IMG/VR virus record: IMGVR_UViG_3300042526_000205 | Span: 1 to 43,911 of that record | DNA: 43,911 nt | Reading direction: 5' to 3' (one strand) | Source: a virus | In this document: in pieces, positions 1-7,015 of the stretch | How the letters are laid out: each line of letters starts with the position of its first letter | Position numbering within the stretch: position 1 is the first letter of the stretch | Notes under the pieces: generated by a model | What the model saw: only the letters and a program-made list of their open reading frames with translations | Databases searched by the model: none | What the model was told of the DNA's origin: nothing | Made by a program: the position numbers and the translations under genes

Positions 1-2
1 GC

Positions 3-482
3 AACTTTGCCAATGCATCAACTACGGAAAACAACTTACTAATTAAACAGGCTGAAAACCCTGCTGCCACCCACAAGGTGGCTTTTGTTGTTTCTAAAGC
101 AAAAATGTTAGAACGTTATGAAAACAAGACACATCTTACAGATGTTGAATTAAAAAAACTTCTTCACCTTGTTGGGTTTAGTGGTAATGATTTAGTGGTG
201 GCTTGGGCTATAGCCAAGAAAGAATCTAATGGTCGTCCTTTAGCATTTAACGGAAACCATAAGACTGGGGACTCATCCTACGGGATGTTTCAAATTAATA
301 TGATTGATACACTGGGTCCAGATAGACGAGATAAGTTTGATCTTGACTCTAACGCTGAGTTATTCAATCCTGTCAAAAATGCTGAGATTGCATACTACAT
401 GTCTAGGGGTGGAGAAGATTGGTCTTCTTGGAAGGGCATAACACCTAAAACTAGAATGTGGATGAACAAATTTCCTAAATAG
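3..482 (+). CDS. tail-associated lysozyme / tape-measure C-terminus (5' partial)
   Basis: SLT/goose-lysozyme-like domain that would cleave peptidoglycan during infection. Visible hallmarks are AKKESNGRP (catalytic-Glu helix), SYGMFQIN (the GLFQIN-type motif) and the AYYMSRGGEDWSSW block that usually closes the fold. A GTG at 78 is the first start-like codon, but the frame is open to the left edge (it reads NFANASTTENN...), so I take this as the C-terminal end of a longer virion protein, probably a tape measure or tail lysin starting upstream. It converges on the fibre genes and is followed at once by a strong hairpin terminator. Confidence 0.8.
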   Translation, partial: NFANASTTENNLLIKQAENPAATHKVAFVVSKAKMLERYENKTHLTDVELKKLLHLVGFSGNDLVVAWAIAKKESNGRPLAFNGNHKTGDSSYGMFQINMIDTLGPDRRDKFDLDSNAELFNPVKNAEIAYYMSRGGEDWSSWKGITPKTRMWMNKFPK

Positions 483-498
483 TTTTATATAAAGATTT

Positions 499-533
499 AC
501 CCCCTTGGATCTTGTCCTTGGGGGTATTTTTTT
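499..533 (+). terminator. Rho-independent terminator
   Basis: ACCCCC (499-504) pairs with GGGGGT (520-525), with an inner GG/CC pair, and is followed by a run of seven T (527-533). It lies between the tail-lysin stop and the convergent gene at 543. Confidence 0.85.
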
Positions 534-542
534 ACAATAATT

Positions 543-1223
543 TTATCTAAATATTTTTTTATGCCAAAACTTCTTTTTATAAGAGTCTAAAAAATTTTCA
601 GTATTAATTTTTGAGTTTGGATATTTTTCTTTATACTCATGATCATAAAGATAAACTTCTGAAATAAATTCATCTCTTTTAAATGGTATGACCTGAACCA
701 TGGGTGTCCCAGCCTTAAGAACTCCCTCAAATCCTTTTTCATTCATTTGAAAAGGGAAATTTACTGGATGGTCAAAAGTATCTGTATCTACTATTCCAGG
801 CATTAACGTAAAAGGTAGACCCCTGTGCATCGGAGTTGTAAATAAACAAGAATATCCTGGAGGTGTTTTAACTATCCAAGGATTAATAAATTTTGGTAAG
901 CCCGTTGTGTGAACTCCTAGATGAGGGTATCCCTCAACCTGTTCTATATCATGTGAATCAACTGCGCCTTCATGTGTCCACGCAAAATGCGTTTTGTACT
1001 CTTTATCACCTGAACTTGATTTTGATTGATATACAGTAATATCACTTGGTATTTTTAATATATATCCAGAACTTAAAGTATCAAAAACTGGCATACATTT
1101 TTTAATAGTATGGTTGGTTTGTCTTGATGAAAGCCCATTTTTATTTTCAGTAAATTCATTACTGTCATATATATCTTTTTTATTTTTTATAAAAATAGGA
1201 GAATCTTTATACCATTCAGGCAT
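543..1223 (-). CDS. DUF6065-like protein, paralogue 1
   Basis: One of five related proteins in this window. Shared blocks: a P.WYK motif, C-x-P-x-x-D-x-L-S-S-G-Y, KTPPGYSCLFTTPMHR, GIVDTD, FEGVLKAGTPMVQVIPFKR, and a C-terminal FWHKK tail. Predicted soluble; function unknown. The ATG at 1223 gives 226 residues, but the frame stays open to 1295 and the extra residues (including ESPAPEASINF) align with the N-termini of the paralogues. The extension has no ATG, GTG or TTG; an ATT at 1295-1293 follows a GGGGGG tract (1305-1300). The true start may therefore be ATT, or the gene may have lost its start. Last gene of the leftward fibre cassette. Confidence 0.75.
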   Translation of the reverse strand: MPEWYKDSPIFIKNKKDIYDSNEFTENKNGLSSRQTNHTIKKCMPVFDTLSSGYILKIPSDITVYQSKSSSGDKEYKTHFAWTHEGAVDSHDIEQVEGYPHLGVHTTGLPKFINPWIVKTPPGYSCLFTTPMHRGLPFTLMPGIVDTDTFDHPVNFPFQMNEKGFEGVLKAGTPMVQVIPFKRDEFISEVYLYDHEYKEKYPNSKINTENFLDSYKKKFWHKKIFR

Positions 1224-1332
1224 AAAATTAATAGAAGCCTCTGGGGCAGGGCTTTCTAATACAAGACTATTTATAAACTGTATAACGTTTGTAATTTTTC
1301 CCCCCAGTGGTTATACGTATTTTTAAAAAATA

Positions 1333-1608
1333 TTAGTCTTCATCAGATGGAATACCTGGGCCAGCGTGGCCTTCAGCAGGACCAGGGGTTTCTTCTACAA
1401 CAATTGCATTTGTAAAAGTATTTAATTCTTCGTTATATGTATAACCAGATGTTATAAACTCTGTCTCATTTGATACATCAACCACTTTAGGCTGACTTAA
1501 GAAAATTGCAGCAAGTCTATCATCTGTATTTAGTACATCTGCAACCACTCCATCAAGTATGAAGGCTATTCTTGCTGGTACTATATCTGCTATAGTTTGT
1601 TCTGTCAT
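1333..1608 (-). CDS. small conserved phage protein near the fibre cassette
   Basis: 91 residues with a VVADVLNTDDRLAAIFLSQP core, a middle SGYTYNEELNTFTN and an acidic Pro/Gly-rich tail ending PSDED. Its start abuts the stop of the upstream zinc-ribbon gene, so the two are translationally coupled. I recall similar short proteins near tail genes in other phages, but no function is known. An acidic small protein encoded next to fibres could be a fibre chaperone or decoration; that is only positional inference. Confidence 0.6.
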   Translation of the reverse strand: MTEQTIADIVPARIAFILDGVVADVLNTDDRLAAIFLSQPKVVDVSNETEFITSGYTYNEELNTFTNAIVVEETPGPAEGHAGPGIPSDED

Positions 1609-1851
1609 TTATTCTATCTCCTTAGTATAAGACACTCGTTCTGTTTCCCATTTTCCAATTGGGCAACTTGAATTTGGTAATGATGTTTTTAATTTCATTA
1701 CACATCCACATTCTCTACATTGTCCTGTTAATTTAATAAATCTTGGACATTCCTGACATATAGAAAATCTTTTTTCTTGTATTTCTTTTTCAACCCTTCC
1801 AATATTTTTATTGAAAAGATCCCATGGTCTTGCAGGTTTATTATTTTCCAT
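1609..1851 (-). CDS. CPIGKW zinc-ribbon protein 1
   Basis: 80 residues with PWDLFN near the N-terminus, then CQECPRF, CRECGCVMKLK and a closing CPIGKW. The CxxC and CxCGC pairs are a clear zinc ribbon of the DUF6171-like type. It has a paralogue at 8731-8943 with the same order of motifs. The start is supported by AGGGG six bases before ATG. In both locations the ribbon lies close to a DUF6065-family gene, suggesting a working partnership. Substrate or partner unknown. Confidence 0.7.
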   Translation of the reverse strand: MENNKPARPWDLFNKNIGRVEKEIQEKRFSICQECPRFIKLTGQCRECGCVMKLKTSLPNSSCPIGKWETERVSYTKEIE

Positions 1852-1869
1852 TTTTTTACCCCTAAATAA

Positions 1870-3348
1870 TTATACCACTGTTACATTTATGTTGTTAACA
1901 TAAGAACCTTGAAGATAATCAGCAGAAGTCTTAAATACTCCAACTTTGCTTCCCTTTGTTCCTGCTCCTGCATCATAAGTACCAGTTACTATGGCTGATC
2001 CGCCCTTGTTTACTGCACTATATCCAGTATAAGAAATAACATTACCTGAAGTACTTACTGCGATTGATCTAACTGGGTTAATGCTTGATGCAAACTGGTT
2101 GTTAACAACAACAGCGCTTGGATTTTTAATTCTTAGTTGAGATGTGTAGTTTGTTGCATAATTTGTATTTGTAACATTTGAAACATTTGTATTAGTTGAA
2201 TAGTTATGGCCTCCACCAGCAAAATTACAACCTGTGTAATATCCTTGTCTAGAAGCACAGTATGAAGCAGCACTATTTCTTTGTGGTGTTGGGACGGTGC
2301 AACTAGTTTTAGCACCACTTGTATAGAAATAAACAGAGTCATCATGACAAGCACTATGTACAGTGTATGGTCCATGATTTCCAGAAATATTTTGTCCTGT
2401 TGCACATGAATTTGCAGATGTTCCTGAAAATCCTGGTCCATTACAAGTTGTAGTTGTTGATGCTGTTGTTGTAGTTGTATAGTTTGGATATATACCCCAA
2501 TAAGATGATGAGTCTGTTACCCAAATTGCTAAACCAACACCTGCTTGTTCTGAATACATATCTACCTGAGCATTACTAATTGCTGAAGTAGAAAGTGTAA
2601 CAGTTGCCATAGAATCTGCAGTATCGTTTGAATAAGCCATATTTGAGTCTACTGTGAATGCTCCTCTATTAACTGTCCAAGCAGAAAGACCATCAGAAGA
2701 TGTACCAAGTACGCCATTAGCCCTATCAAATGTATCTACTAATGTTGCTAAAAATGTTGTTACTGATGAAGATGCAGAAGAGTTATCAGATACACCATTT
2801 GCGTTAGTAGCCTTTACTGTAAAAGTATAGGCTGTTTTTTGTGCAAGACCTGATACAGAAATTGGACTTGAACCAGTACCAGTAATGCTGGAAGGAGATG
2901 ATGTTGCAGTATAAGCCGAAACTGCTTTTCCTCCAGTTGCTCCTGCCGTATATGCAACAGTTACTATTCCTACTGCAGTTGCAGTTACTGCTCCAATAGT
3001 TGGAGCCTGTGGAACGGTTGTGGCTGTTACTGATGAGGATGCACTTGATGCCTGTCCTGTTCCAGCAGCATTAGTTCCTGTTACTGTAAATGTATAGGCT
3101 GTATTTGATTGAAGTCCAGCGACTGTTATTGGTGAAGAGGATCCAGTTCCTGTAAAGCCTCCTGGTGAAGATGTAACTGTATATGATGTTGCTGGTGCTC
3201 CAGTTGCTGCTGGAGTAAATGCTACAGTTGCTGCTCCATTATTATATGCACGTGATGTTCCGACATCTGTTGCTGAAACAATAGTTGGTGGGTTCGGCTG
3301 CAAGAATCCCTTAGTATTCTGTGAACCTGTGACTCCTATAATTGGCAT
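1870..3348 (-). CDS. FN3-repeat tail fibre / adhesin
   Basis: 492 residues. Two fibronectin type III modules (about 22-110 and 114-198) show the repeated pattern SYTVTSSPGGFTGTGSSSPI ... LQSNTAYTFTVTGTNAAG. The C-terminal half is a Ser/Thr/Asn-rich beta domain (LDTFDRANGVLGT-like opening near 203) holding a stretch with six cysteines at roughly 300-380, unusual for a phage fibre. No signal peptide; expected to be virion-associated and to bind host surface polysaccharide. Most distal of the large fibre genes. Confidence 0.75.
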   Translation of the reverse strand: MPIIGVTGSQNTKGFLQPNPPTIVSATDVGTSRAYNNGAATVAFTPAATGAPATSYTVTSSPGGFTGTGSSSPITVAGLQSNTAYTFTVTGTNAAGTGQASSASSSVTATTVPQAPTIGAVTATAVGIVTVAYTAGATGGKAVSAYTATSSPSSITGTGSSPISVSGLAQKTAYTFTVKATNANGVSDNSSASSSVTTFLATLVDTFDRANGVLGTSSDGLSAWTVNRGAFTVDSNMAYSNDTADSMATVTLSTSAISNAQVDMYSEQAGVGLAIWVTDSSSYWGIYPNYTTTTTASTTTTCNGPGFSGTSANSCATGQNISGNHGPYTVHSACHDDSVYFYTSGAKTSCTVPTPQRNSAASYCASRQGYYTGCNFAGGGHNYSTNTNVSNVTNTNYATNYTSQLRIKNPSAVVVNNQFASSINPVRSIAVSTSGNVISYTGYSAVNKGGSAIVTGTYDAGAGTKGSKVGVFKTSADYLQGSYVNNINVTVV

Positions 3349-3387
3349 GAATTACTCCTCTTTGACATTGATATTATATCATTCATT

Positions 3388-4173
3388 TTAGTCCGTCAGC
3401 AAATCTCCATAGAGAACAAAAGTTGTTGCATCTATGCAAACTATTGTTGCTGCTGAGTATCTTGCTCTTAAAACTAAACTTGGTGTTGCATTTACAGTAA
3501 CCCCAGAACCACCTTGAACGGTTACGCTTCCAGTACCATATCTTGTTAAGTTTATTTGCTGACCTGCTGTAAAAGTTGATGGTGGCACTGTTACTGTAAC
3601 TGATGAAGAACTGGTAAACTGAACCATCTTACTATCTGCATCTGTTGCTACTAGTGTGTAAGTTGTTCCAGATTGTGGGTTTATTGTTAATGCTTTTCTT
3701 TCTGAAAGTTCATATACTGACTTTAAAGCATTAGCCGTTGGTGCTAAAGTTGTAGATGTGCTGGCATATCCATCATTTAATTGAACAATACCTGCAACAC
3801 TCGTTGTGGCTGCTGGAAGAGCAGCCCATTTAATTCCAAGGGTTTGTGCTGAGTCTGCAACTAAAACATAGTTATTGCTTCCAACAGCGAGATTATCTAC
3901 TGTATCGTTTGCAGATCCTACAAGTAGGTCTCCCTTTGCATCTATTGTTCCTTTTGAAACAGATCCTGCTGGGTCAAGATTAGTAACCTGCTCTTGAATA
4001 TTGTTTAATGTATAGGCAATAGATGGATTTACTAAGTTTGCGGTATTAGCATTTGCAGTATTATAATCTGTTGAACCATAATGGTATAACTTAAACGCAG
4101 CCTGAATATCGGCATTGTCTGCATACCCTGGAATTTTTGTGGAGTATATCGCTCCTATTGATTCTGCTGCCAT
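3388..4173 (-). CDS. tail-fibre protein
   Basis: 261 residues. It contains the fibre-type sequence KGDLLVGSANDTVDNLAVG, followed by IKWAALPAATTSVAGIVQLN and LAPTANALKSVYELSER, which resemble collar/tail-fibre repeat elements. The C-terminal part is beta-rich, with TVTVPPSTFTAGQQINL (a head-binding/needle style beta-helix sequence). Same strand and tight spacing with neighbouring fibre genes. Likely a trimeric shaft connecting baseplate proteins to the FN3 adhesin. Confidence 0.75.
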   Translation of the reverse strand: MAAESIGAIYSTKIPGYADNADIQAAFKLYHYGSTDYNTANANTANLVNPSIAYTLNNIQEQVTNLDPAGSVSKGTIDAKGDLLVGSANDTVDNLAVGSNNYVLVADSAQTLGIKWAALPAATTSVAGIVQLNDGYASTSTTLAPTANALKSVYELSERKALTINPQSGTTYTLVATDADSKMVQFTSSSSVTVTVPPSTFTAGQQINLTRYGTGSVTVQGGSGVTVNATPSLVLRARYSAATIVCIDATTFVLYGDLLTD

Positions 4174-4191
4174 GTCATTTCACCTCGTTCA

Positions 4192-4755
4192 TTATATCAT
4201 AACCGATACAAAAATGTGAACTGAAACCTCTGCGTCAAATGAACCCCAGGTTCCGTCATACTCAGAAGCCTCAAGATTTATAACTAAATCTGTTCCAGAT
4301 ATTTGAACAGATGAAACGGAAGAGGCTAATGGGTTTGTATTTTGAATTGAGTACTGTACATTAAAGTTTTCAGCGGTAAGTCCAGGTGCAGTAGATATAT
4401 CTGTTATTGGAATAACTACAGATCCATTTCCAGCATAAGCACTTGTGCCAGATGCAAATGTTACAGTATGTAGTTTAGAATAAATTGTTGGATTTAACTT
4501 TAAAACCTCAACCCAAGTATTTCCACCAGGTTCTGCAACATACTGATATAAATATCCATAATCTGATCCAGGAGCGGAGTTAATATATAGGTCATTTAAT
4601 ATTTTAGTTGATATAGTCACTGAGTTTGGGTTTCCAACACCTACAAAAAATTTACTACCTCTTGTTCCAGATGGACCTATATCAACAAGAAGTTCAACTG
4701 TTGACGGCCCTGCAAGAACTGTTAAATCATCATTTGATAATACTACGTCTGGCAT
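4192..4755 (-). CDS. minor tail / fibre-associated structural protein
   Basis: 187 residues, rich in Thr, Ser, Val and Gly, with predicted beta strands throughout and no catalytic motif. The opening VVLSNDDLTVLAGPSTVELL and middle GPSGTRGSKFFVGVGNPN are of the kind found next to collagen-like fibres. The start codon overlaps the stop of the upstream gene by one base (TAATG), which argues for coupled translation. Virion structural role is inferred from context. Confidence 0.6.
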   Translation of the reverse strand: MPDVVLSNDDLTVLAGPSTVELLVDIGPSGTRGSKFFVGVGNPNSVTISTKILNDLYINSAPGSDYGYLYQYVAEPGGNTWVEVLKLNPTIYSKLHTVTFASGTSAYAGNGSVVIPITDISTAPGLTAENFNVQYSIQNTNPLASSVSSVQISGTDLVINLEASEYDGTWGSFDAEVSVHIFVSVMI

Positions 4756-5108
4756 TAAACCGCACCAGTAATGTCGTCTGTTACTGCAATTGATCCCGTA
4801 AGCAGTGTGTAAACAATGTTTGCTCCATTTTGAATTTGAACATCATATACATAGGTTGTTCCAGCAGTAAGTTCTCGTCCTTGATCTGGTGTAATTGTGC
4901 ATGTGATTATGTGGTTTGTTATATCTACTGTTGCTGTTCCTACAACCTGTGTACCAGTGCTACCACGTCTATTGGCTATTGTAAATACTGCGTTGCCATC
5001 ATAAGCATCTAATGCAAAGATTCCTCCATTTGCATTTTTTGGACGGACAATAAATTGATACGTGTCCCCACGATAATAACTAAAATTATAAGTACCTGGA
5101 AATGCCAT
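4755..5108 (-). CDS. baseplate/fibre adaptor-like protein
   Basis: 117 residues starting MAFPGTYNFSYYRGDTYQF, a pattern (short strand, RGDT, then a beta sandwich) typical of small BppU-N-terminal-like or adaptor proteins in tail cassettes. The related opening VRGDTATLKIEF in the gene at 5957-6373 suggests the two are paralogous adaptors. Overlaps the next gene by one base. Confidence 0.6.
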   Translation of the reverse strand: MAFPGTYNFSYYRGDTYQFIVRPKNANGGIFALDAYDGNAVFTIANRRGSTGTQVVGTATVDITNHIITCTITPDQGRELTAGTTYVYDVQIQNGANIVYTLLTGSIAVTDDITGAV

Positions 5109-5132
5109 TATTCCTCCTGCTTTATTATACCA

Positions 5133-5870
5133 TTAACAAACAGATATATATATGCCTTTTAACCACATATTGCTTTCTGAATCTGTTCTTGCCTGTGGTC
5201 TTGCTCCATATCCTTTGATTCTTTGATCATCTATATATACCGTTTGAAAAAATGACATGTCGTAAGAATACTGGTATTTAAGGTTTGCCACATATGAGGT
5301 AGGAGAGTTTAAATATTTTTCATTAAATGTTCTAATCCATAACTCTGTATAGTTTGATTCAGTGGTTATTGCAAAGTCATATCTTATGTCAACTTTAGCC
5401 CCTAGTTTTAAACCTTTAAAATTAAACATGTTCATGTCTGATAACCAAAGTTCATTACTATTTTTCATAATGTAGTCTTGGTTTGAAGATTCAAGGTTTG
5501 GATAAAAATTAAGAGATACCCAGCCGTCATCTCCTCTCTGTGGACCTAATATGGTAAGTTTATCTGATCCGTTTTTATAATATACCCAACCTGGATACTG
5601 TCCTGAAACTGAATCATAGCCTTCTCCGCCTTTTCCAGGCTCTCCACGCTCTCCCTGTGCTCCAGTCCTACCACGCTCTCCCTGTGGTCCTTGAGGCCCT
5701 GTATCACCCTTGTCACCCTTATCTCCTTTTGGACCTGTTAATCCAGTTTCACCTTGAAGTCCAGGAACAGCAATATACTGCTTATCTAGTTCTTGTGGAG
5801 TTGAAGATTTTACTGCATCTAAATAGTTTTTTTTCTTTAGAGGCTGAGGTGGTTCCATGCTAGTTGCCAT
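5133..5870 (-). CDS. collagen-like tail fibre
   Basis: 245 residues. A Gly-X-Y tract runs from about residue 37 to 84 (units such as GPKGDKGDKGDTGPQGPQ and GERGEPG), preceded by a Lys/Pro-rich head and followed by a globular domain of about 160 residues that probably trimerises or binds the receptor. The Gly-X-Y tract should form a triple helix. Encoded mid-cassette, between two adaptor-like proteins. Confidence 0.8.
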   Translation of the reverse strand: MATSMEPPQPLKKKNYLDAVKSSTPQELDKQYIAVPGLQGETGLTGPKGDKGDKGDTGPQGPQGERGRTGAQGERGEPGKGGEGYDSVSGQYPGWVYYKNGSDKLTILGPQRGDDGWVSLNFYPNLESSNQDYIMKNSNELWLSDMNMFNFKGLKLGAKVDIRYDFAITTESNYTELWIRTFNEKYLNSPTSYVANLKYQYSYDMSFFQTVYIDDQRIKGYGARPQARTDSESNMWLKGIYISVC

Positions 5871-5879
5871 GAAACAATT

Positions 5880-5960
5880 TTACTTTACTTTATATGTCTT
5901 TGTTCCAACTTTAACTGCAGTTGGAATGTTGATTGGATTTGATGTTACTTTAACTATCAT
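5880..5960 (-). CDS. 26-residue fibre-cassette microprotein
   Basis: Encodes MIVKVTSNPINIPTAVKVG followed by TKTYKVK and stop. Its ATG overlaps the stop of the upstream gene as ATGA, and it ends ten bases before the collagen-like gene. The translational coupling and exact packing between structural genes argue that it is real, although it is short. Function unknown. Confidence 0.45.
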   Translation of the reverse strand: MIVKVTSNPINIPTAVKVGTKTYKVK

Positions 5961-6373
5961 AGGGTTCCACTTACATCTCCAAGAACGCATATTGTTCCAA
6001 CAACGGGAGTCCATTTAGTAATTTCATCTCCACCACCACCTGAAACTCCATCTCCAGGGATTGTGGCTTGAAGGTCAAATCTTAACTCTGCAACAACTGG
6101 CTTATATTTTGTTATACCCCAGTTCTTTGTTGTATTTGGCTTTGCAATAATATAAACAACACCGTCTTCATAAGACTCTACCGTTAATGTATCTAGAGTA
6201 TCCGATGCTGGATCATAGGCTGTTGCCAAGAATGTCCAACCACCAGTATCATATTTAGTTACTTCATCATCCTCAAGAAACTCTATTTTAAGCGTTGCTG
6301 TGTCTCCACGGACCACTGTCCATTGGATGTTGGCTGGTGAAGCACCAAGTTTTTCAATTGAAGGAGAGCACAT
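5957..6373 (-). CDS. baseplate/fibre adaptor-like protein 2
   Basis: 138 residues with WTVVRGDTATLKIEFLEDDE near the N-terminus, resembling YYRGDTYQF in the gene at 4755-5108, and a glycine spacer (SGGGGDE) near the C-terminus. Probably a small beta-sandwich virion protein. It is the first gene of the leftward fibre cassette; the upstream 277 bases are AT-rich and hold the promoter region. ATGA overlap with the next micro-gene. Confidence 0.6.
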   Translation of the reverse strand: MCSPSIEKLGASPANIQWTVVRGDTATLKIEFLEDDEVTKYDTGGWTFLATAYDPASDTLDTLTVESYEDGVVYIIAKPNTTKNWGITKYKPVVAELRFDLQATIPGDGVSGGGGDEITKWTPVVGTICVLGDVSGTL

Positions 6374-6650
6374 AATATTAGATTATACCATAATTCATAA
6401 CTGGACACTCTAAGCGCAGTGGGGTGGGGGTAGAACTTAGAGTGCCAGCCCTCACATTATAACATTAATTTATACCAGTACACATAAACCTATAACAAAA
6501 AGTTATATAGTAGATTGTTATAAAAAGTTATAATTGGCCAGGGTATTAATGGTTAAAACTAAAAACTTTTAGTGTATACTTAAATATATATAAGAAAGAA
6601 TATACTATAGTTAAGTTTTTAAAAGATAGTTTATATATTATATATAGTAG
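6374..6650. other. AT-rich non-coding region with a stem-loop
   Basis: No supported gene. It contains a 9-bp stem CACTCTAAG (6406-6414) / CTTAGAGTG (6436-6444) around a G-rich loop, two copies of AAAAGTTATA (near 6496 and 6525), and the palindrome ACTAAAA-AC-TTTTAGT near 6560. Together these look like the terminator of the gene at 6651 plus the promoter/operator zone of the fibre cassette. Confidence 0.5.
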
Positions 6651-6938
6651 TTATTTAGAATTCTTAGAAACATACTCTAAAAGAATATCGTACATATGAT
6701 CAAGTTTATCACTAGTTGCTTTTCTCTTATCTCTAGCACTTTCTTGTTCAATTTTAATTTGCTTAATTTCATCACGCATTGAGGTTCCGCCGTTTGTCTT
6801 AGTTTCTTTTCTGATATCTTCTACGGCTTCGGCGATTGGTGTAACTTGAATCTTTATATACCAGCGAATTGAGCCTACTACAACTGTTCCAATTGAAAGC
6901 AAAGCAAGAATAAATTGAGCCCAATCGGTTGTTGTCAT
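6651..6938 (-). CDS. small membrane protein with coiled coil
   Basis: Starting at the ATG at 6938 (MTTTDWAQFILALLSIG...) it has 95 residues: one N-terminal membrane helix (about 6-25), then a charged helical region (EAVEDIRKETKTNGG ... QIKIEQESARDKRKA) likely to be coiled coil. An upstream in-frame ATG at 6956 would place the -10-like TATAAT inside the coding region, so I prefer 6938. The topology resembles small spanin- or holin-associated phage proteins, but nothing specific identifies it. Confidence 0.6.
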   Translation of the reverse strand: MTTTDWAQFILALLSIGTVVVGSIRWYIKIQVTPIAEAVEDIRKETKTNGGTSMRDEIKQIKIEQESARDKRKATSDKLDHMYDILLEYVSKNSK

Positions 6939-6988
6939 AATAACACTATTATACATTATTTTTATCTATAATGATCTATTGTATAGGC

Positions 6989-6994
6989 TATAAT
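6989..6994 (+). promoter_or_regulatory. -10 box of the halogenase promoter
   Basis: TATAAT lies exactly six bases before an ATG at 7001, the spacing seen at many leaderless genes in this window. The expected transcription start is therefore the A of that upstream ATG. No convincing TTGACA box is visible. Confidence 0.6.
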
Positions 6995-7000
6995 AGATAG

Positions 7001-7015
7001 ATGGTGGAATTATGA
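7001..7015 (+). CDS. leaderless four-codon uORF (MVEL)
   Basis: ATG GTG GAA TTA TGA. Its stop overlaps the halogenase start as ATGA at 7012-7015. A leaderless ribosome would terminate exactly at the halogenase initiation codon, so this could couple or tune halogenase translation. The GGTGG inside the uORF can also act as the Shine-Dalgarno of the halogenase. Confidence 0.4.
   Translation: MVEL

Noticed and set aside
2133-2441. 102-codon ORF on the minus strand inside the FN3 fibre
   Set aside because: Different frame of the same strand, composition of a low-complexity shadow.
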